Assembly (NCBI GenBank): GCA_023269235.1
Contig: JAHFTW010000001.1
Coordinates: 107,548-171,547 of the forward strand
DNA: 64,000 nucleotides
Direction of reading: 5' to 3'
Origin: Thermoplasmata archaeon
Lineage (GTDB): Archaea > Thermoplasmatota > E2 > JACPAO01 > JAHFTW01
Shown: piece after piece, positions 21,822 to 28,925 of the stretch
Numbering within the stretch: the first letter of the stretch is position 1
Layout: every line of letters begins with the position of its first letter
The notes under the pieces: generated by a model
Database searches by the model: none
The model's input: only the letters and a program-made list of their open reading frames with translations
What the model was told of the DNA's origin: nothing
Position numbers and translations under genes: made by a program

Positions 21822-23660
21822 GTGGGCGCCGACGTGACCGGAACCGGCATTCCGTTGGAGACCGTGGCGCGCCGCCTCGTCCTCCAGAACGCCATCCTCC
21901 ATGAGGGCAAGGCCAGCGGCAAGGGCCTCGTCGGGCGTGTCATGGCAGGCCACCCCGAGTTCCGCGCGCAAGCCCAAGCCGTGATGGCTGCCTTGATGGC
22001 CGCCGAGGCCGCCGTCAACGCGATGTCCCTCGACGACCAGCGCGCCGCGCTCGAGGCCGAGGCGCCCGAGATGCTCACCATCCAGAAGAAGGAGCAGCGC
22101 GTGGGCCTCAAGCCGCTGCCCAACGTCAAGGGCAAGGTCGTCATGCGGTTCGCGCCGAACCCGAACGGCCCCCTGTCGCTCGGCCACTCGCGCGGCGTCA
22201 GCATCCTCGCGGAGTACTGGCGCATGTACGCGACCGATGGCCCGATGGGCCACGCCGCCGGCTCCGAATTGCTGCTGCGCTTCGACGACACCGACCCGCA
22301 GGTCAAGCCGCCCCTCATGGACGCCGCCCGCGGGTGGAACGGGTACGAGATGATCCGCAGCGACTTCAAGTGGCTCACCGGCAAGGACCCGAGCCGTGTC
22401 GTCGTCGCCTCGGACCGCATCAAGATTTACCAGGACGCCGCCCGCGACCTCATCCGCGTCGGCGGCGCGTACGTCTGCAACTGCGACGCCGAGACCTTCA
22501 AGGCCCTCAAGGACGCCAAGACGCCGTGCCCGCACCGCGACCAGACGATTGAGCACAACCTCGCAGGGTTCGACGGGATGTGCAACGGCACCACGAAAAA
22601 GGGCGCCGCCGTGCTGCGCGTCAAGACCGACATCCAGCATCCGCATCCGGGCCTGCGCGACTGGACGGCGTTCCGCGTCGTCGCCACGGACGCCATCCAT
22701 CCCCGCGAGACGCTGGGCCAGATCCCCCGCCACCACGCCTGGCCGCTGCTCGATTTCCAGTCGGCCATCGAGGACCACCTGCAGGGCGTCACGCACGTGA
22801 TTCGCGGCAAGGACCTGATGGACTCAACGCGCAAGCAGACGTTTCTCTACAAGCACATGGGTTGGACGTACCCGGAGACGCTCTACTGGGGCCGCGTCTC
22901 GGTGCACGAGTTCGGCAAGTTCAGCACCAGCATGATGCGCCGCGCCATCGAGGCCGGCAAGTTCTCCGGCTGGGACGACCCGCGCCTGCCCTGCCTCGCC
23001 GCCCTGCGCCGCCGGGGGTACTCCGCCGGTGCCGTGCGCGCGTTCTGGGTCAACCTCGGCCTCACCGAGAAGGACATCGCCGTCTCCCTCACGAACCTCG
23101 ACGCCGAGGACGCGAAGGCCAACGAGCCCGGCGCCCACCGCCTCTTCTTCGTCCCCGACCCGCAGCTGCTGCACATCGATGGCGTGGCCGGAAAAGTCGC
23201 CAAGCCTCTGCGCAACCCGAACCGCCCCGACGCGGGCCACCGCACGCTTACGGCCGAACCCCACCTCGTCGTGGCCAAGGACGACCTCGCGCCGCGCCTG
23301 CGACTCAAGGACCTCGGCAACATCGAGCAGGCCGGCGGGCACGGCAAGTTCACCGACGACGTGATGGACCGTTCGCTCGCCATCGTGCAGTGGCTCCCCA
23401 AGTCACTAGCTCTCCCGTTCACGGTCCTCAAGCCGCACTTCGAGACTGACGCGGAGGCCGCCGCGGCGGGCGACGATGGACCGGAGGACGAGCCATTGGC
23501 GCCCGGCGCTAAGCCGGAGCTCGAGGTCCCGCCCCTCTTGGAGATCACCGGCCTCGTCGAGCCTTCCGTCACCACCGAGGTGGGCAAGGTCGTCCAACTC
23601 GAGCGCTTCGGCTTCGTCCGTGTCGAGTCGCCCGAGCGCGGCGTCTGGCTGCACACCTGA
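21822..23660 (+). CDS. gltX: Glutamyl-tRNA synthetase, archaeal type
   Basis: The protein has 612 residues. Class I features are the HIGH-type element 'PNPNGPLSLGHSRG' (~residues 112-125) and the KMSKS-type element 'FGKFSTSMMRR' (~364-373) within the archaeal/eukaryotic GluRS-GlnRS architecture. This has an N-terminal helical domain and a C-terminal beta-barrel anticodon domain, not the bacterial helical cage. 'LLRFDDTDPQ' and 'VIRGKDLMDST' are further signatures. In archaea this enzyme is usually non-discriminating and charges both tRNA-Glu and tRNA-Gln, with the amidotransferase GatDE correcting the latter. An acidic insertion occurs near residues 550-570. Confidence 0.95.
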   Translation: MGADVTGTGIPLETVARRLVLQNAILHEGKASGKGLVGRVMAGHPEFRAQAQAVMAALMAAEAAVNAMSLDDQRAALEAEAPEMLTIQKKEQRVGLKPLPNVKGKVVMRFAPNPNGPLSLGHSRGVSILAEYWRMYATDGPMGHAAGSELLLRFDDTDPQVKPPLMDAARGWNGYEMIRSDFKWLTGKDPSRVVVASDRIKIYQDAARDLIRVGGAYVCNCDAETFKALKDAKTPCPHRDQTIEHNLAGFDGMCNGTTKKGAAVLRVKTDIQHPHPGLRDWTAFRVVATDAIHPRETLGQIPRHHAWPLLDFQSAIEDHLQGVTHVIRGKDLMDSTRKQTFLYKHMGWTYPETLYWGRVSVHEFGKFSTSMMRRAIEAGKFSGWDDPRLPCLAALRRRGYSAGAVRAFWVNLGLTEKDIAVSLTNLDAEDAKANEPGAHRLFFVPDPQLLHIDGVAGKVAKPLRNPNRPDAGHRTLTAEPHLVVAKDDLAPRLRLKDLGNIEQAGGHGKFTDDVMDRSLAIVQWLPKSLALPFTVLKPHFETDAEAAAAGDDGPEDEPLAPGAKPELEVPPLLEITGLVEPSVTTEVGKVVQLERFGFVRVESPERGVWLHT

Positions 23661-23669
23661 AGCATCGGG

Positions 23670-23957
23670 TCAGCGCGGCTTGCCTTTGGCGCCCGTCACG
23701 AGGTCGCCGAGCCAGACGCCCAGGATGAAGAGAAGCGAGATGAGGATGGCGTCGAGGACGATGCCGACCGCGCCGGCGATGGCCAGGATGGTGAGGAACG
23801 GACTGCCGGTCAGCGCCGCAAGCACCGCGAGGATGACGCCGAAGGCGATGCCGATCATCAGGCCCTGGCGGAACAGTTTGCCTTTGTCCTGCTTGCCCCG
23901 GGCGAGGGCGCCGTACGCGAGGCCGACAAGCACGATGACGAGGGGCCATCCAGCCAT
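23670..23957 (-). CDS. Small three-TM membrane protein
   Basis: The protein has 95 residues. Hydrophobic helices lie at about 4-18, 32-65 (probably two) and 66-86, with a Lys/Arg/Gln loop ('RGKQDKGKLFRQG') and a basic tail ('TGAKGKPR'). There are no recognisable catalytic residues. It sits between gltX (convergent) and another minus-strand small gene. The function is unknown. Confidence 0.6.
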   Translation of the reverse strand: MAGWPLVIVLVGLAYGALARGKQDKGKLFRQGLMIGIAFGVILAVLAALTGSPFLTILAIAGAVGIVLDAILISLLFILGVWLGDLVTGAKGKPR

Positions 23958-24003
23958 GCGGCACCATCGCCCGCGACGCCCATGAGGCTTTCGGGGCAGG
24001 TGC

Positions 24004-24207
24004 CTAGGGCAGCGCGGCGGCCGCGATGTGCGGCTCCAGGTCAGCGTAAGCCCGTTCGGCTGCCTCGCGGTCGGTCGTCTTCAGGAGCGCCTTGCCGTCG
24101 TCGTAGAGGCTCGACTCCACGGCGCCCTTCTTGACGATGAGGATGATGCGGGCGTCCACGACCACCACGAAGCCCGCGGCGAGGAGCCCCTTCTTGAGGC
24201 GCGCCAT
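24004..24207 (-). CDS. Small conserved-looking protein of unknown function
   Basis: The protein has 67 residues from the ATG at 24207 ('MARLKKGLLAAGFVVVVDARIILIVKKGAVESSLYDDGKALLKTTDREAAERAYADLEPHI', landmarks only). It is a compact alpha/beta pattern: helix, strand V-V-V-V-D-A, strand I-I-L-I-V-K-K, 'SSLYDDGKALLKTTD' hairpin, then a helix. The 'E-x-S-x-Y-x-x-G-x-x-L-x-K-T' region resembles small ligand- or metal-binding proteins found as single genes in archaea, but I cannot name the family. It faces the ThiI-like gene divergently. Confidence 0.55.
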   Translation of the reverse strand: MARLKKGLLAAGFVVVVDARIILIVKKGAVESSLYDDGKALLKTTDREAAERAYADLEPHIAAAALP

Positions 24208-24298
24208 GTCGGTCCGGCGCGGTGGCTCCGGCGTGGCGGTGAACCCCGCGGAGGTGGAGCAGGGCCGGAGGAGGGCCACGCGCGGCCCACGTCCCCGA

Positions 24299-24308
24299 CC
24301 TTTAAATC
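24299..24308 (+). promoter_or_regulatory. TATA box of the ThiI-like gene
   Basis: The element cctttaaatc lies 21-30 bases before the GTG at 24329. This strong match supports the internal GTG as the start and not the longer open frame upstream. Confidence 0.65.
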
Positions 24309-24328
24309 AGGAAGGCGTCGCCGCGCCC

Positions 24329-24931
24329 GTGAAGGCGGTCCTGCTGTTGTCCGGGGGTTTCGATTCCCCAGTGGCCGGCCGCATGCTGCTACGCCAGGGC
24401 GTCGAGCTCGAGGCGCTGCACGCGAGCTTCGAGCCGGTCACCGATGACGCCTCCGTCACGAAGGCCAAGGAGCTGTGCCGTCTGCTTGGCATCAAGCGGC
24501 TCTGGGTCGCCAAGATCGGCGAGCACCTTGGCCGCGTCCCGCACGACGCGGAGGCGCACCGGTACTATTTCCTCCTTCAGAAGCGTCTGCTCTACCGCCT
24601 CGCCGACGCGCTCGCCGACGAAGTGGGCGCCGACGCCATCGCCACCGGCGAGAACCTGGCGCAGGTGAGCAGCCAGACGTTGCCCAACCTCGTGACCCTC
24701 GAAGGCGCCGCGCGCCGTCCGCTCGTGCGCCCGCTCTTGGGGCTCGACAAGGCCGACATCCTGCGCCTCGCGAAGGAATGGGGCACCTACGAGACGTCGG
24801 TGGGACCTGAGTTGTGCGACCTGCTGGGGCCGCGCTTCCCGGCCACGACGAGCAAGCCGAGCCTGGTGGCGGCGGCCGAGGCGCGCGTCGGGCTGGCGGA
24901 CCTGCCGGAACTGGCCTGCCACACGGTCTGA
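24329..24931 (+). CDS. PP-loop ATPase domain of the ThiI type (tRNA 4-thiouridine synthesis-like)
   Basis: The protein has 200 residues. The PP-loop 'LLLSGGFDSPVAGRMLL' adenylates the substrate, and the C-terminal part 'AIATGENLAQVSSQTLPNLVTLEGAARRPLVRPLLGLDKADILRLAKEWGTYE' is characteristic of ThiI ('T-G-E-x-L-x-Q-V-x-S-Q-T-L-x-N-L'). The N-terminal THUMP and ferredoxin-like RNA-binding domains are absent, as is the rhodanese domain. It is therefore a standalone catalytic domain, like some archaeal ThiI homologs that work with partner proteins. A Cys in 'LCDLLGP' is a candidate active-site sulfur acceptor. Likely role: s4U8 formation in tRNA. Confidence 0.8.
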   Translation: MKAVLLLSGGFDSPVAGRMLLRQGVELEALHASFEPVTDDASVTKAKELCRLLGIKRLWVAKIGEHLGRVPHDAEAHRYYFLLQKRLLYRLADALADEVGADAIATGENLAQVSSQTLPNLVTLEGAARRPLVRPLLGLDKADILRLAKEWGTYETSVGPELCDLLGPRFPATTSKPSLVAAAEARVGLADLPELACHTV

Positions 24932-24950
24932 GGCCGGCCCTTCGCCAGGC

Positions 24951-25970
24951 CTACTTGTGCAGGCGGCGACGCAGCAGCATCGCGACCGCGCCGAGCGCCG
25001 GGAGCAGCAAGAGGCCCGCGTCGGGCGATCCGTTGCTGGTGCCCGAATAGCCGATGGAGGTGGACGGCGTCGTGCCGGAAGCCCCCGGGGACCGGGAGAC
25101 TGTGACGCCGCCGCTCTTCGTCGGCGTCTTCGTCGGGACGGAGCCGGGCTTGTCCTTCTCGTACCACGGGATGAACAGGTAGGAGAGCGTGAACAGGGAG
25201 TCGTACTCGATGGTCCCGAAGGCGCCGACGGGGATCGGGAGCGGGCTGTCCCCCTGCGTGAGCGTGAAGACCAAAGCGAGCCGGCTGGTCGCGTTCACCG
25301 TCAGGTCGACGTTCACGATGTAGGCCTTGGCGGCCTTGAGGATGACCGGGTAGAGCTGCGCCACCTCGTACGTCGCGACTGCTGTGGCATAGCCTGCCGG
25401 GTCGGCCGGGTCGGGGGAGCCGGGCGGGACGAATTGCGTCGGGTCGGGCGCGTTGCTGAGGTTCGCGTCGAGGGCGATGCTGACGGACGCCAGCGCCCGC
25501 AGAGCGGCGGGGCCGGCCGGGGGCGGCAGGACCGGGTCGGGGATGGGCTGCGGGATGGGGAGCGGCAACGGGAGGAAGGTCGTGTCCACGGGGTCGTAGC
25601 CGGCGGGTACCTCGACGAGAGTGACAGTCAGGTTGCCGCTCTTGATGACGGAGGGCCCGGGGTAGGGGACGATGATGAGCGGCCCCTTGATGCGTTCCGG
25701 GTGCGTCTCGTTTGCGCTGGTGAGGAACTGGACGGGCACGACGCCCGACGCGACCGGGAAGACGACTTTCACGGAGGGAGCCTTCGTGAGGTTGGGGAAG
25801 TTGGGGTGGAGCGGGTCGTAGCGGTCAAGGTTCCCGTCCGCGAACTGGCCGCCCGCGCCGTCCTTGAGCAGGTACAGGCGGTACACGGGTAGCGCGGAGA
25901 CGTTCGCCAAGGCGAGGGTGGCCACCACGGCCGCGGCGGCGGCGAAGGAGGCACGACGACCCAAAGGCAT
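24951..25970 (-). CDS. Secreted cell-surface protein with C-terminal anchor
   Basis: The protein has 339 residues. Signal peptide 'RRASFAAAAAVVATLALANVSA' is followed by a beta-rich domain, a Pro-rich stretch ('PLPLPIPQPIPDPVLPPP') near residues 130-150, another folded region rich in aromatic and hydrophobic strands, a Thr/Ser/Pro linker, and 'PDAGLLLLPALGAVAMLLRRRLHK', an archaeosortase-type tail. There are several N-x-T sequons. I do not recognise the domain. The ATG is chosen for the signal peptide; the open frame upstream is antisense to ppdK. A TATA (ggataaaagg on plus) lies ~20-30 bases upstream on the minus strand. Confidence 0.72.
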   Translation of the reverse strand: MPLGRRASFAAAAAVVATLALANVSALPVYRLYLLKDGAGGQFADGNLDRYDPLHPNFPNLTKAPSVKVVFPVASGVVPVQFLTSANETHPERIKGPLIIVPYPGPSVIKSGNLTVTLVEVPAGYDPVDTTFLPLPLPIPQPIPDPVLPPPAGPAALRALASVSIALDANLSNAPDPTQFVPPGSPDPADPAGYATAVATYEVAQLYPVILKAAKAYIVNVDLTVNATSRLALVFTLTQGDSPLPIPVGAFGTIEYDSLFTLSYLFIPWYEKDKPGSVPTKTPTKSGGVTVSRSPGASGTTPSTSIGYSGTSNGSPDAGLLLLPALGAVAMLLRRRLHK

Positions 25971-25989
25971 CACGTTCACCTTGTGGGAT

Positions 25990-26000
25990 GTTGGATAAAA
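25990..26000 (-). promoter_or_regulatory. TATA box of the 24951-25970 surface-protein gene
   Basis: On the minus strand this reads ccttttatcca, 20-30 bases before the ATG at 25970, within a short A/T island. The region to 26111 also holds the divergent ppdK promoter (ccctttttgtggg near 26080-26092). Confidence 0.55.
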
Positions 26001-26111
26001 GGATAGTTGCGAATTGGTTGAAAAGGCACCGCCGGCGCTCCCCAACCTTCCACTGGAAGGCGAGCCTCCTGGCAGACCACCCTTTTTGTGGGGGGCCGGG
26101 GTCCGCCGCAT

Positions 26112-28913
26112 GTGAGCCCCGCCCGCCCGGCCCGCAAGGTGACCAAGAAGGCCCCCGCCAAGAAGCCGGCCCGGGCCGCCCGCGCCAAGGCCGTGGCCGT
26201 GCTTGCCAAACCCGCGAAGAAAGGCAACGCGCAGCGGGTCTACTCGTTCGAGGAGGGAAACGCCTCGATGCGCGCCATCCTTGGCGGCAAGGGCGCCAAC
26301 CTGGCCGAGATGAGCCGGATCGGCCTTCCGGTCCCGCCGGGCTTCACCATCACGGCCGCCACCTGCATCGAGTACCAGAAGCTCGGCCAGTTCCCTGCCG
26401 GCCTCGAGGAGGACGTCTGGACCGCGCTCGCCGCCCTTGAGAAGAAGGCCGGCGCCAAGCTCGGCGACTCCGCCAATCCGCTCCTCGTCTCCGTCCGCTC
26501 GGGCGCCGCCGTCAGCCTCCCCGGCATGATGGACACCGTGCTCAACCTCGGCCTCAACGACGCCACCGTCGAGGGCATCGCGAAGGCGAGCAAGAACCCC
26601 CGCTTCGCCTACGACTCCTACCGCCGCTTCCTCACCATGTTCGGCGACGTCGTGCTCGGCCTGCCCCACCACGGCTTCGAGGAGCGCCTGAATCGGCTCA
26701 AGGCCCGCCTCAACGTCACGCAGGACACCGCCATCGGCGCCGCGGACCTCAAGGCCCTGTGCCAGGAGTACAAGGCCTACATCCAGGAGAAGACGGGCAA
26801 GCCGTTCACGCAGGACCCGCGCACGCAGCTCGCCCTCGCCATCGAGGCGGTCTTCGCGAGCTGGAACAACAAGCGCGCCATCACGTACCGCGACCTCAAC
26901 AAGATCCCGCACGACATGGGCACCGCCGTGAACGTGCAGATGATGGTGTTCGGCAACATGGGCGACGACTGCGCCACCGGCGTCGCCTTCACGCGCGACC
27001 CGAGCACAGGCGAGAAGGTGTTCTACGGCGAGTTCCTGCAGAACGCGCAAGGGGAGGACGTCGTCGCCGGCATCCGCACTCCGCAAGTCATCTCCAAACT
27101 CGGCAACATCATCCCCGCCGCCTACAAGCAGCTCGTCGCCGTCGCCAAGCAGCTCGAGACGCACTTCCGCGACATGCAGGACATCGAGTTCACCATCATG
27201 CGCGGCAAGCTGTACATGCTGCAGACACGCGTCGGCAAGCGCACCGGCTTCGCCGCGGTCCGCATCGCCCTCGAGATGCTGGACGAGAAGCTCATCTCGG
27301 AGTCGGAGGCCCTCCTGCGCGTCAGCCCCGACAACCTCAACCAACTCCTCAGGCCCATCTTCGACTCGAAGGAGAAAGCGGCCGCCCTCAAGAACGGCAA
27401 ACTGCTCGCGAAGGGCCTCAACGCAGGCCCTGGCGCCGCGACCGGACGCGTCGTCTTCACCGCCGACGACGCCGTGGAGTGGCACCGAAAGGGCGAGCAG
27501 GTCGTCCTCGTGCGCGACGAGACGAGCCCCGAGGACATCCACGGCATGCACGCCAGCGAGGGCTTCCTGACCGCGCGCGGCGGCATGACCAGCCACGCCG
27601 CGCTCGTCGCGCGCCAGATGGGCAAGGTCTGCGTCGCCGGCTGCAGCAGCCTCCGCATCGACGGCAAGGCGCACGCCTTCGCCGTCGGCGACCACCTCGT
27701 GCGCGAGGGCGACTGGATCAGCATTGACGGCTTCACTGGCGAGGTCATCCTCGGCAAGATGACGACGCTCCCCAGCGAGGTCGTGCAGGTCCTTGTCGAG
27801 AAGCGCATGCACCCCAGCATGGCGCCCACCTACCAGCTCTTCGATCGGCTGCTCCGGATGGCGGACAAGGTGCGCCGCATGAAGGTGCGCGCCAACGCCG
27901 ACCAGCCCGATCAAGCCGACACCGCCATCGCGTTCGGCGCCGAGGGCATCGGCCTGACGCGCACGGAGCACATGTTCTTCGGGCCGGGCAAGATCGAGCA
28001 CATGCGCGAGATGATCCTTGCCGAGAACGAGGCCGAGCGCCGCGAAGCCCTGAAGGACCTCCTGCCGCTGCAGCGCGCCGACTTCGAAGGCATCTTCCGC
28101 GCCATGGGCAGCAAGCCGGTCACCATCCGCATGCTCGACCCGCCGCTCCACGAGTTCCTTCCGCACGAGGAGAAGGAGCAGCGCCAGATGGCGCTCCTCA
28201 TGGGCATCGGCCTCAACGAGCTCCAGGAGCGCATCGCCGCGCTGCGCGAGAGCAACCCCATGCTCGGCCACCGCGGCTGCCGCCTCGGCATCACCTACCC
28301 GGAGATCACCGAGATGCAGGCCCGTGCTATCCTCGAGGCCGCGGTGCGCGTCAAGCGCGACGGCGTGGACGTCCACCCCGAGATCATGATCCCCATCGTG
28401 GGCCACGCCTCGGAGTTCGTCCACCAGGAAGCCGTCGTGCGCAAGGTCGCCGAGCAGGTCTTCAAGGAGTCCGGCACGAAGGTCGCCTACCTCGTCGGCA
28501 CGATGATCGAGCTGCCCCGCGCCGCGCTCACCGCCGACGAGATCGCCAAGCACGCCGAGTTCTTCTCCTTCGGCACGAACGACCTGACGCAGACGACGCT
28601 CGGCATCAGCCGCGACGACGCCGCCAGCTTCCTCGGCCCCTACATGGAGTCCAAGCTCATCCCGGCGGACCCCTTCGCCACCCTCGACCAGGCCGGAGTC
28701 GGCCAGCTTGTCCAGATGGGCACGCAGAAGGGCCGCGCCACCCGCAAAGACCTGAAAGTCGGCATTTGTGGCGAACATGGCGGCGACGCCGAATCCGTCA
28801 AGTTCTGCCACCGCACCGGGCTCGACTACGTCAGCTGCAGCCCCTACCGCCTGCCCATTGCCCGCCTCGCGGCCGCCCACGCGGTGCTGGAAGAGAAGCA
28901 GAAGGCGAAGTAA
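26112..28913 (+). CDS. ppdK: Pyruvate phosphate dikinase with basic N-terminal extension
   Basis: The protein has 933 residues from GTG. After a ~45-residue Lys/Ala/Arg-rich tail the ATP-grasp domain starts at 'RVYSFEEGN' with 'GGKGANLAEMSRIGLPVPPGF' and 'SVRSGAAVSLPGMMDTVLNLG'. The mobile phosphohistidine domain has 'TARGGMTSHAALVARQMGKVCVAG' (His ~495), and the PEP/pyruvate TIM barrel has 'GAEGIGLTRTEHMF', 'FLPH', 'GTNDLTQTTLG' and the catalytic Cys in 'GICGEHGG' (~886). It interconverts pyruvate + ATP + Pi with PEP + AMP + PPi, for gluconeogenesis or a PPi-based glycolysis. The basic extension is unusual. It is convergent with the aminopeptidase gene. Confidence 0.93.
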   Translation: MSPARPARKVTKKAPAKKPARAARAKAVAVLAKPAKKGNAQRVYSFEEGNASMRAILGGKGANLAEMSRIGLPVPPGFTITAATCIEYQKLGQFPAGLEEDVWTALAALEKKAGAKLGDSANPLLVSVRSGAAVSLPGMMDTVLNLGLNDATVEGIAKASKNPRFAYDSYRRFLTMFGDVVLGLPHHGFEERLNRLKARLNVTQDTAIGAADLKALCQEYKAYIQEKTGKPFTQDPRTQLALAIEAVFASWNNKRAITYRDLNKIPHDMGTAVNVQMMVFGNMGDDCATGVAFTRDPSTGEKVFYGEFLQNAQGEDVVAGIRTPQVISKLGNIIPAAYKQLVAVAKQLETHFRDMQDIEFTIMRGKLYMLQTRVGKRTGFAAVRIALEMLDEKLISESEALLRVSPDNLNQLLRPIFDSKEKAAALKNGKLLAKGLNAGPGAATGRVVFTADDAVEWHRKGEQVVLVRDETSPEDIHGMHASEGFLTARGGMTSHAALVARQMGKVCVAGCSSLRIDGKAHAFAVGDHLVREGDWISIDGFTGEVILGKMTTLPSEVVQVLVEKRMHPSMAPTYQLFDRLLRMADKVRRMKVRANADQPDQADTAIAFGAEGIGLTRTEHMFFGPGKIEHMREMILAENEAERREALKDLLPLQRADFEGIFRAMGSKPVTIRMLDPPLHEFLPHEEKEQRQMALLMGIGLNELQERIAALRESNPMLGHRGCRLGITYPEITEMQARAILEAAVRVKRDGVDVHPEIMIPIVGHASEFVHQEAVVRKVAEQVFKESGTKVAYLVGTMIELPRAALTADEIAKHAEFFSFGTNDLTQTTLGISRDDAASFLGPYMESKLIPADPFATLDQAGVGQLVQMGTQKGRATRKDLKVGICGEHGGDAESVKFCHRTGLDYVSCSPYRLPIARLAAAHAVLEEKQKAK

Positions 28914-28925
28914 GAGACGGCGCGC

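Noticed and set aside
24345-24380. Sequence resembling a tRNA T arm (ttcgattcc)
   Set aside because: It encodes the PP-loop S-G-G-F-D-S-P of the ThiI-like protein and no other tRNA arms surround it.
25971-28880. Extension of the minus-strand surface-protein frame across ppdK
   Set aside because: The signal peptide and TATA box define the start at 25970. The extension is antisense to conserved PPDK motifs.
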